Under the pieces are notes generated by a model. That model saw only the letters and a list, made by a program, of their open reading frames with translations, was not told the origin of the DNA and made no database searches. Source: Dehalococcoidia bacterium (GTDB taxonomy: Bacteria; Chloroflexota; Dehalococcoidia; GIF9; UBA5629). From it: a DNA stretch of 11,465 nucleotides. The DNA lies in assembly GCA_003484395.1 (NCBI GenBank), contig DNCV01000088.1:1-11465 (forward strand). Direction: 5' to 3'. Shown in pieces: positions 1-7,059 of the stretch (within the stretch, counting starts at the first letter, position 1; each line of letters opens with the position of its first letter). The translations under genes and the position numbers were made by a program.

Positions 1-237
1 AATAAGGGCACGATTGTAGCCACCCTCCCCCTCCCTATATGCGGACTGCTGTCCCATGATCCTCTGGAATCGGTCGTCAATCAGCTCAATAAAGTGGAAG
101 CTGCGGCAGCGAAACTGGGAAGCCTGCCTCCTGCTCCATTCGCACTGCTGTCGTTCCTGGCGTTGCCTGTAATACCGGAGCTTAAGATAACTGATATGGG
201 AATGGTGGACGTCCTGGCGTTTAAATTGATCTCATAA
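1..237 (+). CDS. ade: Adenine deaminase, C-terminal end (partial)
   Basis: Only the last 78 codons of this gene lie in the window; the frame is open from base 1 to TAA at 235-237. The peptide contains LSFLALPVIPELKITDMGMV, which closely resembles the conserved C-terminus of Ade/AdeC-type adenine deaminases, preceded by the LPLPICGLLS stretch typical of the same family. These enzymes hydrolyse adenine to hypoxanthine and ammonia in purine salvage. The metal-binding amidohydrolase core is upstream of the window, so its catalytic residues cannot be checked here. The gene is followed three bases later by a strong hairpin, so transcription probably stops there. The identification rests on recalled C-terminal family motifs and I am fairly sure of it. 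Confidence 0.85.
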   Translation, partial: NKGTIVATLPLPICGLLSHDPLESVVNQLNKVEAAAAKLGSLPPAPFALLSFLALPVIPELKITDMGMVDVLAFKLIS

Positions 238-239
238 AA

Positions 240-267
240 AAGCTGATCCCGTTTGCGGGATCAGCTT
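240..267. terminator. Bidirectional intrinsic terminator between convergent genes
   Basis: A perfect 12-bp inverted repeat (240-251 paired with 256-267) encloses a 4-nt loop, TTTG. On the - strand the stem is followed by a run of six T (complement of 236-241). On the + strand it is followed by a T-rich stretch, TCTCTGTTTGTTGT. It lies between the + strand adenine deaminase and the - strand receiver gene, so it can end both transcripts. Confidence 0.88.
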
Positions 268-302
268 CTCTGTTTGTTGTTCAAAAAATGTAAATATAGT
301 GA

Positions 303-698
303 TTACGAACTTTTCTCTTTAACCTTCTTGCTCTTCGCCAGAGAGCGTATAGCTTCAAGTAAATCCTGTCGGCGGCAATCTTTGGTCAAATACCAGCTTG
401 CTCCGGCAGCCAGTGCTTCACCGGCATAATCACCATATACTGTAAGAAAAATAACCTTTACATCGGGAAGATTTTCCTTAATGCGACGGGTAGCTTCAGC
501 GCCGCTCATACGCGGCATCTGCGCATCCATTAAAATAACATCCGGTTTCTTTTCCAGAGCCTTGGCCACGGCATCCAGCCCGTCAACAGCCTTGCCGATC
601 AATTCTATGTCTTCATGCGATTCGAGAATATTGCTGAGCCCTTCCCGAACCACCTCGTTGTCATCTGCAAGCAGCACTTTAATTTTCTTGTTCTCCAT
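303..698 (-). CDS. Receiver-only (CheY-like) response regulator
   Basis: This 131-residue protein is a single REC domain. It shows the acidic pair D12-D13, the phospho-acceptor D58 in ILMD-AQMP, the switch residue T86 and the conserved lysine K106 in LTKD, so it should be phosphorylatable. After the last helix only a short lysine/serine-rich tail remains and no DNA-binding domain follows; only about 35 nt separate the stop from the terminator. Its sequence strongly resembles the receiver of the NarL-type regulator just upstream (shared LLADD, VVREGL, KPDVILMD), suggesting duplication followed by loss of the output domain. The ATG at 698 is preceded by GAAGGTGG. It could act as a phosphate sink, a competitor for the neighbouring kinase, or a partner-binding regulator. 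Confidence 0.88.
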   Translation of the reverse strand: MENKKIKVLLADDNEVVREGLSNILESHEDIELIGKAVDGLDAVAKALEKKPDVILMDAQMPRMSGAEATRRIKENLPDVKVIFLTVYGDYAGEALAAGASWYLTKDCRRQDLLEAIRSLAKSKKVKEKSS

Positions 699-790
699 TT
701 AAACCACCTTCACAATAATTTTCTTCATAGCTTACAGTGTATGATACTTGAGCCACAGCTAAAACAGGAATGCGGATAGTTATCGCTTTG

Positions 791-822
791 CCGGAAGGAT
801 GATTATTCGATCATCCTTTCGG
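791..822 (-). other. Intergenic hairpin between the two regulator genes
   Basis: A 13-bp inverted repeat (791-803 with 810-822, one G-T mismatch that can wobble) has a 6-nt loop. It lies in the 149-nt gap between the full-length regulator and the receiver-only gene. On the - strand it is followed by CAAAGCG and not by a T run, so it is not a classic intrinsic terminator. It may stabilise the 3' end of the upstream message, mark a processing site, or partly attenuate read-through into the receiver-only gene. Confidence 0.5.
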
Positions 823-847
823 CTGATATGGTACTGTTTGTACGTGA

Positions 848-1498
848 TCACAGTTTGATAATTCCGCGTCTCAAAGCCTCTGTTACGGCTTCAGTTCGAT
901 CTGTAACATTCAGCTTCTGGAAGATATTGGCGATGTGAGTTTTAACCGTACTGTTTGTAATTGAGAGTCGAGATGCAATCTCTTTGTTTGCAGATCCGAT
1001 TGCCATAAGTTTAAGAACTTCCAATTCTCTATCCGATAGAGAATCCTGTCCATCCGACTGTTTTGACATCTCTGCGAATCTGGTAATCAATTTCGATGCT
1101 ATGACCGGTTGAATGAGCGATTCACCATGGGAGACTGCCCTTATAGCAGCGAATAAATCATCTCTTGGTGAATCTTTAAGCAAATATGCTTTTGCTCCTG
1201 CAGCAATACCCTTGAAAATATATTCATCATCACTGTATGTTGTTAAAATAATGATTTGACTCTTCGGTTCCGCTTCAACGATCTGTGTAATGGCCTCGAC
1301 GCCGTCAATATGCGGCATGCGTAAATCCATCAATATGACATCCGGTTTCAATTCTTTGGCTTTTTGAACGGCTTCAAGGCCATCTTTCGCCTCACCAACC
1401 ACCTGAAAACTCGGTTCCCTCCCCAGCATTGTCATTAAACCTTCGCGGACAACAGGATGATCATCTGCAAGCAGTATTCGAATCGTTTTCACATCCAT
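848..1498 (-). CDS. NarL/FixJ-family DNA-binding response regulator
   Basis: This 216-residue regulator has an N-terminal receiver domain (about residues 5-120) with acidic pair D12-D13, phospho-acceptor D58 in ILMDLRMP, T86-T87 and K108 in LLKD. A C-terminal LuxR-type helix-turn-helix spans about residues 152-214, with LSDRELEVLKLMA, the recognition region STVKTHIANIFQKL and a terminal RRGIIKL. It should bind DNA as a dimer once phosphorylated. The kinase gene ends 11 nt upstream and its TAG overlaps this gene's ribosome binding site, AGGAGGTGAT, which supports translational coupling and a cognate kinase-regulator pair. Target genes cannot be deduced from the window. Confidence 0.95.
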   Translation of the reverse strand: MDVKTIRILLADDHPVVREGLMTMLGREPSFQVVGEAKDGLEAVQKAKELKPDVILMDLRMPHIDGVEAITQIVEAEPKSQIIILTTYSDDEYIFKGIAAGAKAYLLKDSPRDDLFAAIRAVSHGESLIQPVIASKLITRFAEMSKQSDGQDSLSDRELEVLKLMAIGSANKEIASRLSITNSTVKTHIANIFQKLNVTDRTEAVTEALRRGIIKL

Positions 1499-1501
1499 TG
1501 C

Positions 1502-1511
1502 ATCACCTCCT
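1502..1511 (-). promoter_or_regulatory. Ribosome binding site of the NarL-type regulator, overlapping the kinase stop
   Basis: On the - strand AGGAGGTGAT is a near-perfect anti-16S match placed 7 nt (from the AGGAGG core) before the ATG at 1498. Its first two bases are part of the kinase TAG stop at 1510-1512, a typical arrangement for coupled translation. Confidence 0.85.
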
Positions 1512-3636
1512 AATGAAGAGGAATGGAGACTGTCACCAACGTGCCCTGGCCTTCTTCAGTCTGAATTTCAAATGTGCCACCCAGATTTCTTGTTCTTTCT
1601 TGCATACTAATTAATCCGAATCCGCTGGTTTTCCCCTCTTTTTTACGTCCCAATACCGTAGGATTAAATCCTTTGCCATTGTCCTGAACCGTTACCTTCA
1701 CCAAGCCCTTTTCAAAGCTCAACTTCACATTAACTTCAGTCGCCTGGGAATGCTTTCGGATATTGGCCAGTGATTCCTGACAGATGCGCAACATGCCTGT
1801 GCTTATCTCCCCCGGCAACTCACGTTTTTCACCAACAAGAGTATAGTGAGCACGAATATCACTGCTCTTGTTAAACTTAATTATCTCCTGATTAAGCGCT
1901 TCCGGCAGATTAACTTCCTCTACGGATTGTGTCCGTAAATTCCAGACGGAGCGTCGCGCCTCGCTCAGGTTCTCGCGGGCAAGGCTCTTGGCACGATTGA
2001 TATGACGATAGACCGGATCATCAACCGCATGTTCACCGGATGCCTGCTCCGCTGCTTCAAGCTGTAGAATGATGCCCGCAAATCCCTGAGCCAGTGTATC
2101 GTGGATCTCACGTGCCATCCGGTTGCGCTCCTCGATAACCGCCATTTTCCCGGTTTCCTCATAAAGACGAGCATTATCGATAGCTACGGCAAGCTGATCT
2201 GCCAGCGTTTGGGCAGTAAATAGATCAGACTCATTGAAAGCGTCCACCTGATCGCTTTCTATATCGAGAACACCCAGCACTTTATCTCCCATTTTAACCG
2301 CTGCCGCAAGCTCCGATTTCGTATCGCGGAGTTCCTCGACAACACGATACATAGGCTCTCTGCTCACATCATTGACCATCATCGGTTCTCCTGTCTTGGC
2401 TACCCAGCCGACAAGGCTATCGGGACCAATTTCTAGAGGAACAGCAGACGGGATAACCGCCTGATAACCGCTGATGCACAACGCCTTAAGAACAACATCG
2501 GCCGAATCAGGCTGAAGCAGAAATATATTAACATTATAGTATCCGAACGTTTCTCTCAGTATATTCACAACGTATGGTAATAGCTCATCGAGATCAATTA
2601 TCGAACTTATTTTACGGCTGATCTCATTGATGGTTCTCAATTGTTCGGCGCGCTGTCTTTCCTGCTTGGTTCTCTCCTCAACCTTTTGTTCCAAAGTGGA
2701 GTACGATTCTTTCAGGGTTGCCGCCATCATATTAAACTGTTCAGCCAATTGTTGTATCTCATCACCGGTCTCCAGCTTGATGCGATAATCCAGTTGCCCC
2801 TGTGCAATAATCCACGATCCCATTGCCAACGCTCGAATCGAACGTGTAATTGTACCGGCAAAGAAGGAAACCATAGTGACCACAATGATCACCATTCCCA
2901 GAATGATGATGATAAATGTCCATTGTGACAACTGCATCTGCCGATCGATATAATTAGTAACTGCAGAAACGGTGGTGGTGATCTTGCTCTCCGTTTCATC
3001 TGCCGGTCTGGAAAATTCATCGATAAAAGTCGATGCCGCAACTGAAAAACTGGTATCCTTTATCGGAACGCAGCACATGTATCGTGAGCGAATATTACCA
3101 TCAGTATCACGCGCATCATAGTAACCAGCAGCTTCTCCATTAATGCCGCTGGTCAAGATCGCTAATAGCTCAGTTGAACTTGTATATCCCCACAAGCTAG
3201 TGCCAATAGATGATTGATCGGCGCTAAAATAGATAAGGCCGTCCTTGCCATAAATCATAGTCGTTCCGGTTTGACCGACAGATTGAATAGCATATTTTTG
3301 AAACTCACTGTTCGCTTGAAGCTGAGGTATGTCCAATCCAGGATTGTTGAGTAAGAAGATTTCAATATCTTTTGCTGTAAGCTGCGCACTCATCCGTATG
3401 AGTCTCCGGCCCGAATCTTCCAGCGCTATAACGCTTTCATTCACTGCGCTCTCGCCAAGGCTGATAGTATTAGTAATGGCGATTCTTCCGACACTCCCCA
3501 TATTTCTGAGAGCGAAAGCGCTCAGAACTCCAAGCGCAACGATAGAAAGAGCCAGATAGGGTATCAAAATTTTCCCCCGTATGCCCCACCGTGGCCACTG
3601 TAGTTTCTTACCTATTACAGGTTTTTCGGTTGCCAA
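1510..3636 (-). CDS. NarL-type sensor histidine kinase (Cache-like/HAMP/GAF/HisKA_3/HATPase)
   Basis: This 708-residue membrane kinase begins with TTG. Order of parts: a membrane segment at about 24-44; an extracytoplasmic region at about 45-238 with a Cache-like core (VGQTGTTMIYGKDGLIYFS near 120-138); a second membrane segment at about 239-261; a HAMP linker at about 262-315; a coiled coil to about 335; a GAF domain at about 343-490; a HisKA_3 dimerisation domain with the phospho-acceptor H512 in REIHDTLAQG; and an HATPase domain with N625, the DNGKGF box at 652-657 and GFGL at 672-675. All catalytic motifs are present. The TTG is preferred because an in-frame TAG lies 11 codons upstream, no ATG intervenes, GGAG sits 7 nt before it, and the next Met (residue 46) would remove the first membrane segment. 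It lies 47 nt after glyS and probably shares its transcript. Confidence 0.94.
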   Translation of the reverse strand: MATEKPVIGKKLQWPRWGIRGKILIPYLALSIVALGVLSAFALRNMGSVGRIAITNTISLGESAVNESVIALEDSGRRLIRMSAQLTAKDIEIFLLNNPGLDIPQLQANSEFQKYAIQSVGQTGTTMIYGKDGLIYFSADQSSIGTSLWGYTSSTELLAILTSGINGEAAGYYDARDTDGNIRSRYMCCVPIKDTSFSVAASTFIDEFSRPADETESKITTTVSAVTNYIDRQMQLSQWTFIIIILGMVIIVVTMVSFFAGTITRSIRALAMGSWIIAQGQLDYRIKLETGDEIQQLAEQFNMMAATLKESYSTLEQKVEERTKQERQRAEQLRTINEISRKISSIIDLDELLPYVVNILRETFGYYNVNIFLLQPDSADVVLKALCISGYQAVIPSAVPLEIGPDSLVGWVAKTGEPMMVNDVSREPMYRVVEELRDTKSELAAAVKMGDKVLGVLDIESDQVDAFNESDLFTAQTLADQLAVAIDNARLYEETGKMAVIEERNRMAREIHDTLAQGFAGIILQLEAAEQASGEHAVDDPVYRHINRAKSLARENLSEARRSVWNLRTQSVEEVNLPEALNQEIIKFNKSSDIRAHYTLVGEKRELPGEISTGMLRICQESLANIRKHSQATEVNVKLSFEKGLVKVTVQDNGKGFNPTVLGRKKEGKTSGFGLISMQERTRNLGGTFEIQTEEGQGTLVTVSIPLH

Positions 3637-3643
3637 TCTGAAT

Positions 3644-3647
3644 CTCC
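3644..3647 (-). promoter_or_regulatory. Ribosome binding site supporting the TTG start of the kinase
   Basis: GGAG on the - strand is spaced 7 nt from the TTG at 3636-3634. Together with the in-frame stop upstream it decides the rare start codon. Confidence 0.6.
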
Positions 3648-3683
3648 GTATTTTTGAGAACTACCCTTTATACTGGTTAATGT

Positions 3684-5003
3684 CTATTCACAATTCAATT
3701 TATCGCTCAATATCCCTACAACATCCTGTATAGGAACACGTATCTGGTCCATTGTATCTCTGTCACGAATGGTGACCTGTTTATCTTCCAGAGATTGAAA
3801 ATCGATTGTGACACAAAAAGGCGTACCTATTTCATCTTGACGGCGGTATCGACGTCCGATACTTTGAGAATCGTCATACTGCGTTGCAAAACAACGTCTT
3901 ACCTCAGCATATACCTCTTTTGCAAGCGGCGTGAGTGTTTCTTTCTTACTCAACGGCAACACTGCAACCTTGACAGGAGCGATTGCCGGATGAAAACGCA
4001 AAACTATTCTTTTCTCTCCGTCCGCCACATCTTCATCATATGCATCAGTGAGAAATGCCAGAGCTGCCCTATCCACGCCGGCTGAAGGTTCGATAATATA
4101 CGGTATGAAATGCTCACCGTTTTCCTCATCGAAATACGTCAGACTCTTTCCGCTGAATTTGGCATGCTGAGTCAGATCAAAATCACTTCTGTTGGCAATA
4201 CCTTCACATTCCGACCATCCGATCGGGAACAGAAACTCTACATCGAAACACCTTTTTGCATAATGTGCCAGCTCATCTTTCGCATGTTCCCGAAGCCGCA
4301 GATGTTCCTTTTTTATGCCTAATTTGGTATACCAGGAGTAACGTTCATTGACCCAGTATTTAAACCACTGCTCATCGGTACCCGGCTTGACGAAATACTC
4401 GATCTCCATCTGTTCAAACTCTCTGGTCCTGAAAATGAAGTTCCCCGTAGTAATCTCGTTCCGAAATGATTTCCCTATTTGAGCAATGCCAAACGGAAGC
4501 TTTTTACGGGTTGTTGAGAGTACGTTGTCAAAATTCACAAACATACCCTGAGCCGTTTCAGGTCGTAAATATACAATGCTGGACTGATCTTCAACCGGCC
4601 CCATAAATGTCTTAAACATGAGATTGAACTGTCTGGGCTCCGATAATTTGGTACCACATTGCGGACAGATATCCGTATCGAGATCGGTAGCGCGCCATCG
4701 CTGATTACATGTCTTGCATTCCACCATGGGATCGTGAAATCCGGCGACATGACCGCTGGCTTCCCACACTTTCGGATGCATAATGATGCTCGTTTCAATA
4801 CCTGCCATATCATCGCGGCTTTGCACAACTGCTTTCCACCAAGCATTCTTAATATTGCGTTTAAGTTCCACTCCCAAGGGACCATAATCCCAGCAGCTTG
4901 CAAGCCCCCCATAAATCTCACTGCTCTGAAATACAAATCCTCGCCTTTTGCAAAGCGAGACTAATTGATCCATTTCTACTCTTTGTGTCGCATGGTCAGT
5001 CAC
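3684..5003 (-). CDS. glyS: Glycyl-tRNA synthetase, dimeric (alpha2) type
   Basis: This 439-residue class II synthetase charges tRNA-Gly with glycine using ATP. Near the N-terminus it carries SLCKRRGFVFQSSEIYGGL and CWDYGPLG, hallmarks of single-chain GlyRS. It also shows motif 1 (WEASGHVAGFHDP, 80-92), a Zn-finger insertion with C96, C99, C113 and C116, RPETAQGMFVNF (147-158), motif 2 with R181 and E183 in FRNEI, motif 3 with R312 in GVDRAALAFL, and a C-terminal anticodon-binding domain from about 343. The start is GTG at 5003, 5 nt after a strong GAGGAGG. The frame stays open 101 codons further upstream, but that extension has no family similarity and overlaps the divergent HAD gene. Length matches the family. 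It is first in a - strand run with the two-component genes. Confidence 0.96.
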   Translation of the reverse strand: MTDHATQRVEMDQLVSLCKRRGFVFQSSEIYGGLASCWDYGPLGVELKRNIKNAWWKAVVQSRDDMAGIETSIIMHPKVWEASGHVAGFHDPMVECKTCNQRWRATDLDTDICPQCGTKLSEPRQFNLMFKTFMGPVEDQSSIVYLRPETAQGMFVNFDNVLSTTRKKLPFGIAQIGKSFRNEITTGNFIFRTREFEQMEIEYFVKPGTDEQWFKYWVNERYSWYTKLGIKKEHLRLREHAKDELAHYAKRCFDVEFLFPIGWSECEGIANRSDFDLTQHAKFSGKSLTYFDEENGEHFIPYIIEPSAGVDRAALAFLTDAYDEDVADGEKRIVLRFHPAIAPVKVAVLPLSKKETLTPLAKEVYAEVRRCFATQYDDSQSIGRRYRRQDEIGTPFCVTIDFQSLEDKQVTIRDRDTMDQIRVPIQDVVGILSDKLNCE

Positions 5004-5008
5004 TGAAA

Positions 5009-5015
5009 CCTCCTC
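5009..5015 (-). promoter_or_regulatory. Ribosome binding site that fixes the glyS start
   Basis: GAGGAGG on the - strand lies 5 nt before GTG at 5003-5001. It outweighs any upstream ATG, none of which has such a site in this frame. Confidence 0.85.
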
Positions 5016-5028
5016 GAATGAACACTCA

Positions 5029-5057
5029 AGCTTAACAACTTTAGCTTGTAGTGTCAA
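5029..5057 (-). promoter_or_regulatory. Candidate sigma70-type promoter for glyS and the two-component genes
   Basis: A perfect -35 TTGACA (5052-5057 on the - strand) is followed after 17 nt by TAAGCT (5029-5034), which matches the -10 consensus at 3 of 6 positions. The predicted start near 5022 leaves a leader of about 19 nt with the ribosome site in it. The -10 is weak, so confidence is moderate. Confidence 0.5.
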
Positions 5058-5084
5058 AAGAAATCCGTTGATTCTATTGTCCAG

Positions 5085-5113
5085 TTGACATGAAAACCGG
5101 TAATTCTCATAAT
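5085..5113 (+). promoter_or_regulatory. Strong sigma70-type promoter for the HAD hydrolase
   Basis: TTGACA (5085-5090), a 17-bp spacer and CATAAT (5108-5113, 5 of 6 matches) make a near-consensus promoter. The expected transcription start is about 5119-5122, and the HAD gene's ATG is at 5122, which predicts a leaderless or almost leaderless mRNA. Confidence 0.72.
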
Positions 5114-5121
5114 TATACCTG

Positions 5122-5817
5122 ATGATAAAAACAGTTTGCTTTGATTTCTTCAATACACTCGCCCGATATGAACCTTCACGCGAAGATACATATGTAAGCA
5201 TCTGTAGTGAATTCGGCATAACCGCTGATGCCCAAACATTATCCAAATCATTACCCGTTGCGGATAAATTCTGGCGAGATGAAAATCGCCGCAGCGACAT
5301 CGACAACCGAACGAAAGACGATCAGATGGCTTTCTGGGCACAATATATAACCCTTATTTTAAAAGGAACAGGCACGGCAATTGACATCAGAACCGCACTG
5401 GCAATCATGGGGCGAATGCGTCAATTCAATTGGGAATTTAAGCTCTTCGATGACTCTCTTGAGATCCTCAACATATTAAATGACCGCAAGGTGCAAATCG
5501 GGCTTATATCCAATGTCGGCAAAGAGATGGAAGACACCTATCGAAAACTCGGCATTCAATCATATCTTACCTTTACCGTAACCTCTTTCGAGGTAGGGTG
5601 CGATAAACCGGATCCGAAAATATTCCGCATTGCAATCGAAAAATCGAAGGTGAAACCGGAAGAGATGCTCTATATCGGTGACCAGTATGAACAGGATATA
5701 CTCGGTGCCCGTAATGTAAATATTCAAGGGATACTTATTGACCGAAGAGGCTGGAATTCAAACGTTACTGATTGTCCTGTCGTTCAACGTCTTATCTCTA
5801 TCATTGACTATCTGTAA
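5122..5817 (+). CDS. HAD-superfamily hydrolase
   Basis: This 231-residue protein has the HAD fold signature. Motif I is FDFFNTL with nucleophile D8; motif II is LISNVG with S130; motif III is the lysine K162 in CDKPDPKIF; motif IV is YIGDQYEQD with D187 and D192. A helical cap lies between about residues 17 and 100. In motif I the usual second aspartate (the general acid/base of phosphatases, position 10) is Phe. L-2-haloacid dehalogenases also lack it (Tyr there), so phosphatase activity should not be assumed and the substrate is unknown. No Shine-Dalgarno sequence precedes the ATG, but a strong promoter ends 8 nt upstream. The gene is divergent from glyS and converges on the radical SAM remnant, with stop codons only 7 nt apart. 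Confidence 0.9.
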   Translation: MIKTVCFDFFNTLARYEPSREDTYVSICSEFGITADAQTLSKSLPVADKFWRDENRRSDIDNRTKDDQMAFWAQYITLILKGTGTAIDIRTALAIMGRMRQFNWEFKLFDDSLEILNILNDRKVQIGLISNVGKEMEDTYRKLGIQSYLTFTVTSFEVGCDKPDPKIFRIAIEKSKVKPEEMLYIGDQYEQDILGARNVNIQGILIDRRGWNSNVTDCPVVQRLISIIDYL

Positions 5818-5824
5818 CAGCTGC

Positions 5825-6148
5825 TCAACCGACATCATTCTCAATCGCAATGGCCATCATAAACCTCTGAGAAATTCCGGCCACAGAAATGTCATGCTTG
5901 CTTAATACTGCATCAAGCTGTTTGACCATGCGATCTTTGTCTTCAGGAAGGTAGCCGCGCACCGGCACGTAATTCGAGGCATGCATCGAACTGAAAAAGC
6001 AATGAGTGAAACTTGACGTTTCGATAATAGTTTTCAACTTCAGCAGGATGAGATCGTCAACGCTTCTTCGCAGCACATCCATCGGAGTAGCATAGCTCGC
6101 TATGCGTTCAATCCGCGGGAATTTGCTGTTGAGGCAGTCAAGTACCAC
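5825..6148 (-). pseudogene. Internally deleted remnant of a radical SAM protein
   Basis: This 107-codon frame starts at GTG and ends at TGA. Residues 2-37 (KFPRIERIASYATPMDVLRR and following) resemble the part of COG1032-like radical SAM enzymes just after the Fe-S cluster region. Residues 39-85 (CFFSSMHASNYVPVRGYLPE and following) resemble their C-terminal end, normally written FRSNHASNYLPLKGTLPEDK. The roughly 150 residues expected between these two blocks are missing, with a junction near residue 38, and the CxxxCxxC cluster motif is absent because the N-terminal third is gone too. A stop codon sits two codons before the GTG. It lies 8 nt after the DUF89 gene and was probably its operon partner. 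It cannot be a working radical SAM enzyme; a short protein could still be made. Confidence 0.68.
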
Positions 6149-6156
6149 TCCTTACT

Positions 6157-6996
6157 CTATTGAACCAACGTCACATAGCTGTGCAACGGTACATTGAGAG
6201 AATCCGAAACAGGCTGACATTTAGCCTTGAGGCAATAGAGAATTCGACCATCGGACGGAAGCTCAGACAGAGACTCATAATACCCCATACCTTTGGCAAA
6301 AATGATATCTGCTGTATCAAATCGATGTCTAAACTCGCCAGACGCCTGAATGAAATCGATGCCGGGGCTCGCAGTTCCTGTTGTGATTACGTCGCCAAAT
6401 TCGGTTAGTAGTCCGGCTCTATGGAGTTCATCAAGTGTAATGTCATTTTGCACCGGTGCACTCTTTACCACATACGTAACCCGTGCAAATTGCCTCATCC
6501 ATTGCAGGAGCGGCAGATCGAAAAAGGCCTCGCCTGTGTTATCTGCGAGATAAAGAATCCCTCTGGCAGACTTCAACCTTTTTTCAAATTCTGCAGACAT
6601 ATCGATGGCAAAAGAAACATCTTGCCTTATCTCCTGTTTTACCGATTCGATAGGACAAAAGAAATCAATAGCGTTGCCCATCGCTGCAAATTTAAGCAGT
6701 CCTGAAAAGCTGTGATTGTAAGTATTTTCCAACTCGTGAGATAACGTACGCGCTACAGCAATTTCGATATCTTTCATATCTCGATAAGGATCAGAATTTC
6801 CTGTCCTCAATTTAATAGCATCATGCAGCCTGGTAGCTACAACAATTGATACCTGATCTCGTGAAAAATATGTATCGAGTATATCAATGCCTTCCTGAAT
6901 GACACACTCTCGTTCAACAACGTCATTTGTCGCCATGCTTGCAGCCTGGATAATCAGACGTTTTAAACAATCATAACAACTTGGTGAAAGCTTCAT
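6157..6996 (-). CDS. DUF89 / ARMT1-like metal-dependent protein
   Basis: This 279-residue protein matches the DUF89 (COG1578) family, whose members include metal-dependent damage-control phosphatases. Visible features are an N-terminal CYDCLKRL with C7 and C10, GNAID at 107-111, the metal-site loop LADNTGEAFFD at 150-160 (D152, N153, E156), SAPVQND at 179-185 with N184 and D185, KGMGYYESL at 235-243, and KAKC at 257-260. The likely activity is hydrolysis of a phosphorylated metabolite, but the substrate is unknown. The start is ATG at 6996 with only a weak GAAG upstream. It has its own - strand promoter in the divergent region 6997-7161 and is followed by the radical SAM remnant. Confidence 0.85.
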   Translation of the reverse strand: MKLSPSCYDCLKRLIIQAASMATNDVVERECVIQEGIDILDTYFSRDQVSIVVATRLHDAIKLRTGNSDPYRDMKDIEIAVARTLSHELENTYNHSFSGLLKFAAMGNAIDFFCPIESVKQEIRQDVSFAIDMSAEFEKRLKSARGILYLADNTGEAFFDLPLLQWMRQFARVTYVVKSAPVQNDITLDELHRAGLLTEFGDVITTGTASPGIDFIQASGEFRHRFDTADIIFAKGMGYYESLSELPSDGRILYCLKAKCQPVSDSLNVPLHSYVTLVQ

Positions 6997-7059
6997 AAAA
7001 ACTTCATATCTATGTGATAAAATTTAGCCAGATATAGATTCAAGCGATTTTGGCAAGTA

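Noticed and set aside
238..302. Remnant of a lost helix-turn-helix domain after the receiver-only regulator
   Set aside because: Only 35 nt lie between the stop and the terminator, and no LuxR-type residues can be read there in any - strand frame.
2641..2928. A + strand frame of 95 codons inside the kinase gene
   Set aside because: It is antisense to the HAMP and membrane region of a clearly real kinase, and it has no ribosome site or recognisable domain.
4659..4964. A + strand frame of 101 codons inside glyS
   Set aside because: It is a shadow of the well-conserved synthetase sequence on the other strand and shows no family features.
5004..5121. T-box or glycine riboswitch leader upstream of glyS
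   Set aside because: The predicted leader is about 19 nt and the whole gap to the divergent gene is 118 nt, with no T-box sequence or terminator-antiterminator hairpin visible.
5004..5306. Extra N-terminal domain of GlyRS
   Set aside because: The extension has no resemblance to synthetase sequence, lies over a divergent gene and its promoters, and a strong ribosome site marks the GTG at 5003.
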